DNA from: Candidatus Marispirochaeta associata
GTDB lineage: Bacteria > Spirochaetota > Spirochaetia > JC444 > Marispirochaetaceae
Assembly (NCBI GenBank): GCA_001749745.1
Contig: JWTM01000418.1
Span: 124,001 to 188,000, forward strand
Direction of reading: 5' to 3'
Length of the DNA: 64,000 nt
Below are positions 52,403-59,697 of this stretch, one piece after another; the stretch's first letter is position 1; each line of letters begins with the position of its first letter. Both the position numbers and the translations under genes were made by a program. The notes beneath the pieces are model-generated. The model was given only the letters and a program-made list of their open reading frames with translations, did no database searches and had not been told where the DNA came from.

Positions 52403-54298
52403 CTATACCTCGCCGAGCAACCAATCGAGCTCGTGGTGATAGAGACAGGCCTCGGAGGGTACGCCCTCCTCGTCCCACATATTCATTGCGTAGTAGAGCT
52501 TCTTGGCCTTCTCAAACTCGTCCTTGTCGATGGTGTTACCGGCGCAGGGGCCGGTGCCTTCCAGAGGGGTAAACATGCGCTCGGGAAGCCGGTCGTCCTT
52601 GGCGGTCACCCCTTCGCGCAAGTTGAAGATGCGGCTCATGGTGGTGTGCTTCTCGCCGATCTTGACCAGATTCCAGAGGTTCATCTGATCCCAGCCGGTA
52701 ATGACCCGGATATACTCGGAGATGCCGTTGATCGTAAAGGGGCCGTTGGGCCGGGTGCAGAAGTAGCAGATCCCGATGGCGTTGTAGCCGTTGTAGAGGG
52801 ACTGGTTAACGAAGAAGTTCCGCACCTTCTTACCGGACATCTCGGTGGCGCTTAAGGGTTCGTTGATCCCGATGGCACTGTAGAGGGCGGCGCCCCCTTC
52901 GGTGGCCAGAATATGGTCGTGCTGAACCTCCATGTGGTCCGGACCGGAGGAGGGCAGCGCATAGGCTAGGGCCAAGCCGAACTTGCCCCTGGGATCGTGG
53001 GCCGGGAGGGTCGAGTTCTTGACGTGCATGGCGTACTTCTCGGTTTCGGGCCCGAAGTGCTCGATCGCCGCGCGGAGACCTTTGGCGAGGATATCGCCGA
53101 CGCCGTCGCGCTCGATAATCTTCTTCAGCATCGCGAGCATCGCATCGGCCTCACCGAAGCGCAGGTCGATACCGTCCAGCTGTTCTGCAGTAATCAGGCC
53201 CTTCTCGACGCACTCCATCAGGTAGGCGATCATGACTCCCGGGGAGATGGTGTCGATGCCGGCGGCGTTACACATCTGGTGGGCCACGCTGATGGGCTTC
53301 AGGTCGTTGACGCCGGTACAGGTGCCGAAGGCCATGGTGGTTTCGAACTCGGAACCGCCGTAGGTCGAATCGGCGGAGTACTTCCCATCGTCGAACTCGA
53401 CCTCCCGCTTACAGCTGATCGGACAGCGGTAGCAGGTGCCGGTCTTCTTGAGGATGGTCTCCATGTAGGTTTTTTCAGCCAGGTTCTCATAATCGGCGAA
53501 CTGGCCCTCGCGGAAGTTGTAGGTCGGAAGAACACCCACGTCCTGGGTGGCCCGCACGCCGCGCATGGTTCCGTAGAGGGGGAAGGTGTTGGGGATATCC
53601 TGCCACTCCTTGGTCAGTTCCCGGACCATCTCTTTGGCCCGCTCCTCGTTCTTCAAGGGGAGCTTACGGGTGGTGCCCCGGACGGCGATGGCCTTCAGGT
53701 TCTTCGAACCGAGAACCGCACCCATACCGGTACGGCCGTTGGCGTGCTTCAGCTCGTTGATTACGCAGGCATAGACGTTCAGGGTCTCGCCGGCGGGTCC
53801 GATCAGAGCGACCCTGCTCTTCTTGTCTTCCATCTCATTCTTGATGATCTCGTCGGACTCTTTGAGGTCCTGGCCCCAGATATGTTCTGCGGGCCTGAGC
53901 TCGACCGTCTCATCCTTGATCGCTAAGTAGACCGGTTTCTCAGACTTACCGGTGATGATGATGCCGTCGTAGCCGGCGAACTTGAGTTCCGGAGCGAACC
54001 AGCCGCCCCCCTCGGTCTCGCCGTAGCCGCCGGTAACCGGAGACTTGCCGACGATACAGAGCCGGCTCAAGCCCGGACCGGGGGTTCCGGTGGCGAAGGA
54101 GGTCATGAAGGCGATCTTCGCTTCGGGATCGAAGGGATCGAGCCCCGCTTTCTGCTCCTTCAAGAGGTAATAGAGCGCTAATGTATTTCCACCCAGATAC
54201 CGCTGAAACAGGATCTCCGGGATATCTTCCTTGGTTATAGTCTGCGTAGTCAGATCCACGCGTATGAGTTTTCCGGCCGCAGCGTACATCTCAGCCAT
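52403..54298 (-). CDS. Tungsten aldehyde:ferredoxin oxidoreductase, AOR2
   Basis: 631 residues, paralogue of AOR1. Iron-sulfur ligands C-Y-R-C-P-I-S-C at about 288-295 and I-G-I-C near 510. The pterin-binding segments G-T-P-G-P-G-L-S-R, G-G-G-W-F-A-P-E-L-K and R-T-G-M-G-A-V-L-G-S-K-N are kept. It should oxidise an aldehyde with ferredoxin as acceptor. In this operon an aldolase, an isomerase and dehydrogenase genes could form and use the aldehyde or acid. The ribosome site ahead of the ATG is weak; a hairpin lies in the gap before it. Confidence 0.93.
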   Translation of the reverse strand: MAEMYAAAGKLIRVDLTTQTITKEDIPEILFQRYLGGNTLALYYLLKEQKAGLDPFDPEAKIAFMTSFATGTPGPGLSRLCIVGKSPVTGGYGETEGGGWFAPELKFAGYDGIIITGKSEKPVYLAIKDETVELRPAEHIWGQDLKESDEIIKNEMEDKKSRVALIGPAGETLNVYACVINELKHANGRTGMGAVLGSKNLKAIAVRGTTRKLPLKNEERAKEMVRELTKEWQDIPNTFPLYGTMRGVRATQDVGVLPTYNFREGQFADYENLAEKTYMETILKKTGTCYRCPISCKREVEFDDGKYSADSTYGGSEFETTMAFGTCTGVNDLKPISVAHQMCNAAGIDTISPGVMIAYLMECVEKGLITAEQLDGIDLRFGEADAMLAMLKKIIERDGVGDILAKGLRAAIEHFGPETEKYAMHVKNSTLPAHDPRGKFGLALAYALPSSGPDHMEVQHDHILATEGGAALYSAIGINEPLSATEMSGKKVRNFFVNQSLYNGYNAIGICYFCTRPNGPFTINGISEYIRVITGWDQMNLWNLVKIGEKHTTMSRIFNLREGVTAKDDRLPERMFTPLEGTGPCAGNTIDKDEFEKAKKLYYAMNMWDEEGVPSEACLYHHELDWLLGEV

Positions 54299-54373
54299 TA
54301 TAGTTAGACCACCCTTATCTTAGTTTTTTCACCGTTTATTCTATGCCCCGCCCTCTCTCCCGGCGGTAAGGAG

Positions 54374-54405
54374 GGTCCCCGGAGTCAGGAGAGGCTCCGG
54401 GGACC
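54374..54405 (-). promoter_or_regulatory. Intercistronic stem-loop ahead of AOR2
   Basis: GGTCCCCGGAG and CTCCGGGGACC form a perfect 11-base-pair stem with a ten-base loop between the creatininase-family gene and AOR2. No T-run follows in either direction, so RNA processing or stabilisation is more likely than termination. Confidence 0.6.
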
Positions 54406-54423
54406 AAAGGTATACAATGAAGG

Positions 54424-55338
54424 CTATTTTTTAAGACGACCCTTCTCGTCGTGATCCTTGTCGTACTCAATCAGATGCGCGGTGTAGTAGCCGCCGGGAT
54501 TGCGGAAACCTAAGGGGTTGATCCCCGGCTTATACTTGGACTTGATCTCTTCGATCATCCGTACATAGTGGCCGACGACGCCTTCGACGCACTGCTCGCC
54601 CTTCTCGCGGCTCGCTTTCTCGGGATTTCCGATAACGCCGTTGTCGAGATCATCCTTCTCGGGCAATGCGAAGGTTCCCTCGAAGTGGTAGAGCATACCG
54701 GGCTCGGCTGCCTGTCCCGGAGCGATCTTCCACTTGGAGTCCATCAGGCCCTGTCCGCCGCCGGATTCGGCCAGATCCATGTTGATCCACTGGGGATAAA
54801 GGTAGAGGCCTACCGAGGTCTCCGCTTCGTCGGCGTGCCACATGTAATCTTCCAATACACCCTTGTTGTCCCGGAGGAAGTCGTACCAGGTGGAGGAGAT
54901 GGTGAAGTAGCCTTCGACACCCAGCTTGTGGGTGGCCACGATGGTGGAAGAGACCTGGCCGTGGGCGGAGATGATGATGAACTTGTTATAACCGCAGACC
55001 GCCGCGCCCCGGACGATGTCCATCAGCAGGCTGATGTGAGTCTCGTAGGTCAAGGGGATGGTTCCGGGCATGCCCCAGTGGTGGTGGGGATGGGAGCCGT
55101 ACATCGGGCAGGGAAGCAGCATCGCGCCGGTCTTCTCGGCTACCTTCTCGGCGATGCCGAGGGCGTTAAAGGTGTCCATTCCCGTAGGAGCGTGGGCACC
55201 GTGCTGCTCGATCGCGCCGATGGGGAGGATAGCCACGTCGCACACCTCTTGGGCGTAGCGCTGGCATACGTGGGAGGAATTCTCATGAAACCAGACGGAA
55301 TCGCGCTGGTTGAGCTTAAACTCTTTTTGAACCTTCAT
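54424..55338 (-). CDS. Creatininase family amidohydrolase
   Basis: 304 residues. Metal ligands of the family appear as I-G-A-I-E-Q-H-G, Asp in G-M-D-T-F-N and the late H-A-D-E-A-E-T-S (usual H-A-G-E-x-E-T-S). The conserved G-H-G-G-N segment is changed to S-A-H-G-Q. Members cleave cyclic or linear amides, or in some sugar pathways lactone-like bonds. Its place in a sugar-acid operon suggests an amide or lactone hydrolysis step there. GGAG precedes the ATG. Confidence 0.87.
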   Translation of the reverse strand: MKVQKEFKLNQRDSVWFHENSSHVCQRYAQEVCDVAILPIGAIEQHGAHAPTGMDTFNALGIAEKVAEKTGAMLLPCPMYGSHPHHHWGMPGTIPLTYETHISLLMDIVRGAAVCGYNKFIIISAHGQVSSTIVATHKLGVEGYFTISSTWYDFLRDNKGVLEDYMWHADEAETSVGLYLYPQWINMDLAESGGGQGLMDSKWKIAPGQAAEPGMLYHFEGTFALPEKDDLDNGVIGNPEKASREKGEQCVEGVVGHYVRMIEEIKSKYKPGINPLGFRNPGGYYTAHLIEYDKDHDEKGRLKK

Positions 55339-55417
55339 ATCAGTTCTCCTTAAAAATAGAATATTCTATGCCTTCCGTACGCCTCCGCTCTGCGAAGGCG
55401 CCGGTCAGTTCCGTAAC

Positions 55418-56485
55418 TTAGACAGCCTTAAGGCTGAACTCTACTCCCGCCTCGGCGGCGAGCTTCTTCAAATCCTCGACCAGCTCCGCCGGTAAGGGAA
55501 TCCCCTCCTTCAAGCGGCGCTGCTCGGTGGCGTACTCGATCTCCCCGGGAATAATCTGAGTCTGGGACTCGTCGACCATGGGGGTAGCCTTGACCATCTC
55601 GGCCCACTCCTTCATGCGGGTCGAGAAATCCTCACCCGGCATTACGCAGCTCGGATCGAGGGCGTAGAAGACGTGGCAGGTCAGGCTCGGCTCTTCGGCA
55701 TTCTTGTACATGCTCTTCAGGTAGCGGGAGAAGGCTCCCCCGGAAGCGACGCCGGCGATGATATCGATGAAGAGGGACATACCGAAGCCCTTATGCATCC
55801 CGGTGGGGAGCAGAAAGCCCTTGAAGCCCGCTTCCGGATCATCGGTCTCGAGCCCCTCGGCAGTTACCGCCCAGTCGGTGGGGATCTTGTCGCCCTTCTT
55901 GGCCGCTAAGAGCAGTTTGCCCCCGGCGACGTTACTCATGGATATGTCGAGGCAGAAGGGAAACTCATCGTAGAGAGGCGCCGCCATGGCCACCGGGTTG
56001 TTGCCGGTAGAGGGCTTCTTGTTACCCTTCATGCCGATGTTGGGCATCACGTTGGTAGCCGCCAGGCCGATAAGCCCCTCCTCGGCCGCCATGCGGGCAA
56101 AGAGCGCCGCCGCGCCGAAGTGGTTCGAGTTCTTGGCCAGGACCGTACCGGTACCGAACTTCTTAGCCTTGGCGATCGCCCGCTTCATCCCCTCTCGGGC
56201 AACGACGTAACCGATGCCGGAATCGCCGTCGATCACCTCGAGAGCCTTATCTTCGCCGCCGGCCACGGTCTTGATTTCCGGCTTTGCACTCAAAGCGCCG
56301 TTCTTGACCCGGGTCACATAGATAGGCGTCCGTAAAACACCGTGGGAGTCGACGCCCCACAGGTTGGTCTGCACCATACACTGGGCGGTATAATCGGCGT
56401 CCTCCGCGGGCATACCGACCGCCCGATAAAGTTCGCTCAAGAAAGCCGTAACGCTCTCTACAGAAAAACTGTTTTGATCTGCCAT
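55418..56485 (-). CDS. Malate/L-lactate dehydrogenase family (Ldh_2) protein
   Basis: 355 residues. V-D-S-H-G-V-L-R, N-S-N-H-F-G-A-A, T-G-N-N-P-V-A-M-A-A-P and M-H-K-G-F-G-M-S-L are the signatures of the NAD(P)-dependent Ldh_2 family (malate, lactate, ureidoglycolate, 2,3-diketogulonate and related enzymes). It reduces 2-keto acids or oxidises 2-hydroxy acids. First gene of the roughly 9.6-kb operon, so a lactate or sugar-acid redox step in the same pathway is likely. Confidence 0.92.
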   Translation of the reverse strand: MADQNSFSVESVTAFLSELYRAVGMPAEDADYTAQCMVQTNLWGVDSHGVLRTPIYVTRVKNGALSAKPEIKTVAGGEDKALEVIDGDSGIGYVVAREGMKRAIAKAKKFGTGTVLAKNSNHFGAAALFARMAAEEGLIGLAATNVMPNIGMKGNKKPSTGNNPVAMAAPLYDEFPFCLDISMSNVAGGKLLLAAKKGDKIPTDWAVTAEGLETDDPEAGFKGFLLPTGMHKGFGMSLFIDIIAGVASGGAFSRYLKSMYKNAEEPSLTCHVFYALDPSCVMPGEDFSTRMKEWAEMVKATPMVDESQTQIIPGEIEYATEQRRLKEGIPLPAELVEDLKKLAAEAGVEFSLKAV

Positions 56486-56509
56486 ATAATCCTCTATTCA
56501 CTCTGTTGT

Positions 56510-56524
56510 TTGAATACGTAGTCA
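56510..56524 (-). promoter_or_regulatory. LacI-type operator at AOR2 operon promoter
   Basis: TTGAATACGTAGTCA sits directly after the predicted transcription start and before the dehydrogenase ATG. The same 15 bases occur at 61079-61093 in front of the sugar transporter operon, and the core ATACGTA is shared with the operator at 43749. Confidence 0.7.
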
Positions 56525-56538
56525 GTAGGGTTATGTGT

Positions 56539-56568
56539 ATTATAGGTGCAGTTTTTTCGATCTGTCAA
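56539..56568 (-). promoter_or_regulatory. Sigma-70 promoter of the AOR2/TRAP operon
   Basis: Minus strand TTGACA (56568-56563), 18-base spacer, TATAAT (56544-56539). Both boxes are perfect, so the operon is probably strong when not repressed. Confidence 0.85.
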
Positions 56569-56670
56569 CAAAAATCTCTACAATTTCAGCCTACTTTCCG
56601 CTTCTTCCCGGGTATTTCCTATGAGAACAGTCGATTCTTAATTATGATTATAAACAGTACAGCAAAAGAG

Positions 56671-56686
56671 TTGAATAGGTATTCAA
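56671..56686. promoter_or_regulatory. LacI-type operator variant between operons
   Basis: TTGAATAGGTATTCAA has perfectly symmetric arms with a GG centre in place of CG. It is a relative of the ATACGTA-core operators, about 50 bases upstream of the likely start of the riboswitch-preceded ATPase gene and 100 bases upstream of the AOR2 operon promoter. The rest of the 367-base gap holds the promoter, operator and leader RNA listed separately. Confidence 0.5.
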
Positions 56687-56736
56687 TTTTCTTTTTTCCA
56701 CTGTGCCCATCCTTCGACCCATGATAGAATCGAATT

Positions 56737-56845
56737 GCTCCGAACTGTGAGGATCTACGGAGTCGCCGGACCAACCCGGCACTCTATGAACCGCAGTCGA
56801 TAGGGTACTGCCGGAAACGGTAGTGCCTCCCGTATTGGAAAGGAG
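56737..56845 (+). ncRNA. Moco/Tuco riboswitch-like leader 1
   Basis: The leader shares with the tupA leader (61751) the order CTCCGA, ATCTACGG, CTATGAA, a GGAAAC-capped stem, GCCTCCC/ACCTCCC and TTGGAAAGGAG. Stems covary: P2 ACUGUG/CGCAGU (56744-49, 56792-97); P3 GAGU-c-GCCGG/CCGGC-ACUC (56760-69, 56776-84); P4 ACUGCC/GGUAGU (56807-12, 56819-24). The ribosome site GGAG (56842-45) can pair with either CUCC (56738-41) or CCUCC (56826-30), as in an on/off switch. The conserved parts match my recollection of the Moco RNA motif. TAGAAT at 56725-56730 is a plausible -10. Confidence 0.75.
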
Positions 56846-56852
56846 ATACACC

Positions 56853-57887
56853 ATGCTCACTATTTCTCGACTTTCGCTGCAGACAGACGCAATCAGTCTG
56901 GACGATGTTAATCTTCATATAGCGCCGGGAGAGACTTTTATCCTTCTCGGTCCGGCCGCTTCCGGAAAAACAGCCCTACTGGAGACGATTTCCGGGGAGT
57001 ATACCGCCCCCGCAGGGAGACTGGCATTCCGCCACGCCCATCCCCCGGTGGCGCTTATATCCCGGGAGAGCTATCTTAATCTCGACGGCATTAATTCATC
57101 CCTTTCCTCTTACAGAGCTGATGAGCGGCAAGAACTGGAGCGATATAGACTGATTGTTCAAGCCCTCGACCTCCTTCCTCTTCTAAATCGCGACCCCGCG
57201 GATCTAAACGGTAGTGAGTATCTGCGCTTGCTGTTTCTCCAGGAACTCGGTTCGGCTCCCAAAATCCTGTTATTGGATGATCCCTGCTCATGGGCGCCTC
57301 GAGGACAAAAAAGCGAGATCCGCTTCTACTTGAACAGACTCAAAAAGGCAACGGGAACCACCATGATCATCAGCAGTCGCGATATTTACGACGCGATAGC
57401 CCTTGGAAACCGGGCGGCAATCCTCAATAAGGGCCGCATTGAGCAGACGGGAAGCATCGACGAGCTTCTAAATCGGCCTGCATCCCCTTTTGTCGCCCGC
57501 TATATGGGAATGAGCAATCTCTTCACGGCTCGAATTATACGGGTCAACGGTGAGACATATGCCCATGCCTTCACGACTACCAGCATTCCCATAGAGGATC
57601 CCGCGGTGCCCTTTGCACCGGAACGATCGGTGGTAGTTGCCCTGCGTCCGGAGGATGTGGCCTTGGCCCCCGAGTGCCGCAGTAGAGACGGAATCGACTG
57701 CGTCGAGGCCGTGGTGACTGCAATCCGGGACCGGGGATTCTATTTCGAGATTGAGTGCCGGGTACCGGAAGGGACCCTCACCGCCGCCCTACCGAGCTCC
57801 CGTTTCATGGAAGCCCGGATTAAGCGGGGAGATCGGGTGGCTCTATCCTGGCACCCCGAAGCGATACATATTTTAGAAGAGAACTAG
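56853..57887 (+). CDS. Degenerate ABC ATPase with TOBE-like domain
   Basis: 344 residues from the ATG at 56853, whose ribosome site is part of the riboswitch-like leader. Walker A G-P-A-A-S-G-K-T (33-40) is intact, but the rest is eroded: Q-loop Gln replaced (I-S-R-E at 69-72), signature L-N-G-S-E instead of L-S-G-G-Q (118-122), Walker B D-D instead of D-E (142-143), D-loop lost, and switch His replaced (S-S-R-D at 174-177). A TOBE-like C-terminal region with L-R-P-E-D-V (264-269) resembles ModC, WtpC and CUT1 ATPases. ATP turnover is doubtful. It overlaps convergent permease gene 57884 by four bases. Could be a regulator or oxyanion-binding subunit. Confidence 0.8.
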   Translation: MLTISRLSLQTDAISLDDVNLHIAPGETFILLGPAASGKTALLETISGEYTAPAGRLAFRHAHPPVALISRESYLNLDGINSSLSSYRADERQELERYRLIVQALDLLPLLNRDPADLNGSEYLRLLFLQELGSAPKILLLDDPCSWAPRGQKSEIRFYLNRLKKATGTTMIISSRDIYDAIALGNRAAILNKGRIEQTGSIDELLNRPASPFVARYMGMSNLFTARIIRVNGETYAHAFTTTSIPIEDPAVPFAPERSVVVALRPEDVALAPECRSRDGIDCVEAVVTAIRDRGFYFEIECRVPEGTLTAALPSSRFMEARIKRGDRVALSWHPEAIHILEEN

Positions 57888-58735
57888 CTCTTCACCGCCC
57901 CCATGGTGATCCCCTCGATGAAGTACTTCCGGATCGAGAGAGAGAGGATGAAGATCGGCACCATTACTAGGAGCCCGGCGGCCGCCATCTGCTCCCACAG
58001 AATTCCCTTCTCCGAGTCGAGGCTCATCAGGCCGACGGTCAGGGTAACCGCTTCACGCCGGGTCATGATCAGGGCGAACATAAACTCGTTCCAGGACTGG
58101 ATGAAACAGAAGGCGAAGGCGGTGATGATGCCGGGCATGATCAGCGGCAGGGATACATAACGCATCAGCTGGACCTGATTACAACCGTCGATTATTCCGG
58201 CTTCCTCGATCTCCTCGGGCAATTCGTCGATAAAGCCCCGAAGGAGCCAGATAGCAAAGGGCAGCGTGAAGGAAAGATTCAGTACGATCAATCCCAGCCG
58301 GGTGTCCAGAAGCGAAAGCTGGCGAAAAACGGTAAAAAACGGCAACGCGATGACCACCGGCGGTACGAACTGACTCGAGAGAACCCAGACCACCAGAAGC
58401 AGCTTGCCTTTAAAACGGAAGCGACTAAAGGCGTAGGCCGCAGCCACACCGATAACAACGTCGATACAGGCGGTGACAAAGGAGACTATTATACTGTTGA
58501 GAACCAGCGGTCCGAAACTCATGGGAGGATCGAAGATGGCCCGGAAGTTTTTCAGAGTCGGAGTAAAAAACCACTTTGTCGTGTAGGCATCCCGGGGAAT
58601 CTTGAAGCTGGTAAGGATCAGCCAGATGATAGGCAAAAAGATAAAGACGAGGATAAAGATCCAGCAGGCGATGGTCACCGCCCCCCAAAAGAGCTCTTCG
58701 GAGCTTCTGCGTCGTAATAAAAGGGTGTTACTCAT
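57884..58735 (-). CDS. CUT1 carbohydrate ABC permease (MalG-like)
   Basis: 283 residues with six helices. The coupling loop L-P-E-E-I-E-E-A-G-I-I-D-G-C-N is the EAA motif that docks the ATPase. F-L-P-I-I-W-L-I-L-T-S-F-K is the usual MalG-type N-terminus. It imports a sugar or polyol with the MalF-like partner and the binding protein at 59698. No regular ATPase gene belongs to this operon; a shared MsmK-like ATPase elsewhere is likely. GGAG precedes the ATG. Confidence 0.94.
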   Translation of the reverse strand: MSNTLLLRRRSSEELFWGAVTIACWIFILVFIFLPIIWLILTSFKIPRDAYTTKWFFTPTLKNFRAIFDPPMSFGPLVLNSIIVSFVTACIDVVIGVAAAYAFSRFRFKGKLLLVVWVLSSQFVPPVVIALPFFTVFRQLSLLDTRLGLIVLNLSFTLPFAIWLLRGFIDELPEEIEEAGIIDGCNQVQLMRYVSLPLIMPGIITAFAFCFIQSWNEFMFALIMTRREAVTLTVGLMSLDSEKGILWEQMAAAGLLVMVPIFILSLSIRKYFIEGITMGAVKS

Positions 58736-58747
58736 CTCGCTCCTCCC

Positions 58748-59623
58748 CTACTGCTTGTCGGTTTTAATTACGTTCTTCACATATACGAACGCAAAGATGA
58801 AGAGTCCCGCTACCAGAAGATAGGCCATGGCCGAAGCGTAGCCCATGTCGAAGAAACGGAAGCCGGTTTTATATATGAAGAAGTTGACCGTCTCGGTCGC
58901 CCGTCCCGGTCCGCCGCCGGTCATGGTAACCACCGCGTCGAACTGCCGTACCGAATAGATCGTCTTTAATAGAGTTATCATGACGATAATCGGCTTTAGC
59001 ATGGGAAGGGTAATATGCCAGAAGGTCTGCAGTACCGTCGCGCCGTCCACCTTGGCCACATCGAAGACCTGGGACGGCAGAGAGTCGAGAGCGCCGATGA
59101 ATACCAGGCCGATATAGGGCGACCAGCCCCAGACTTCGGTAATAGCTAGCCAAAAGAGGGCCCACCCGGGCTCTCCCAGCCAAACCACATCCTTCAACAT
59201 GGGAAAGATCGTATCCATGAGCGCATTGATGATCCCGTAATAGGGATTGAGCATGAAACGCCAACTATAGCCTTTGAGGGCCGGCGCCATCGCATAGGGG
59301 AGAATCAGAAAGATCTTGAAGAACATCCCGAACCAGCCCTGGCGGTGCATCAATAGGGCGATCATCATGCCGACGATGATCGAGAGGGCGACCGAAACAA
59401 TGGTGTAATTGACGGTAACCAGAACACTATTGAGGAAATTGCTATCCTGAAATACCCGGACATAGTTATCAAATCCGATGAACGGACCCGGCGTGGGTGT
59501 CTTGTCTAACTGCCAGACGCGAAAGCTGGTAATGAAGGCGTTTAAAAACGGGTAGAGCGTCGTAGCCGCCAGAACCAGCATCGCCGGAGCGAGCAGAATC
59601 GTTTTGGTGTGCTTACCATGCAT
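58748..59623 (-). CDS. CUT1 carbohydrate ABC permease (MalF-like)
   Basis: 291 residues with six helices. The EAA-type loop Q-V-F-D-V-A-K-V-D-G-A-T matches the family, as does T-L-Y-P-F-L-N-A-F-I-T-S-F near the N-terminus. Works with the MalG-like permease 12 bases downstream. AGGAG precedes the start. The gene follows a terminator-like hairpin, so its level is probably lower than that of the binding protein. Confidence 0.94.
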   Translation of the reverse strand: MHGKHTKTILLAPAMLVLAATTLYPFLNAFITSFRVWQLDKTPTPGPFIGFDNYVRVFQDSNFLNSVLVTVNYTIVSVALSIIVGMMIALLMHRQGWFGMFFKIFLILPYAMAPALKGYSWRFMLNPYYGIINALMDTIFPMLKDVVWLGEPGWALFWLAITEVWGWSPYIGLVFIGALDSLPSQVFDVAKVDGATVLQTFWHITLPMLKPIIVMITLLKTIYSVRQFDAVVTMTGGGPGRATETVNFFIYKTGFRFFDMGYASAMAYLLVAGLFIFAFVYVKNVIKTDKQ

Positions 59624-59634
59624 GGGGAACTCCT

Positions 59635-59667
59635 AAAAAAAGGCGGCGCATGGTGGCATGCGCCGCC
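59635..59667 (-). terminator. Attenuating terminator between binding protein and permeases
   Basis: GGCGGCGCATG and CATGCGCCGCC form a perfect 11-base-pair stem with a four-base loop, followed on the minus strand by seven T residues. It stands between the binding-protein and permease genes of one operon, where partial readthrough sets the usual excess of binding protein. Confidence 0.85.
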
Positions 59668-59697
59668 GGTTAAAGGTCTAAATACTTAATAAGAGGA

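Noticed and set aside
54344..54405. Terminator splitting the long operon before AOR2
   Set aside because: The stem at 54374-54405 is strong but has no T-run on the minus strand, and no new promoter is seen before AOR2.
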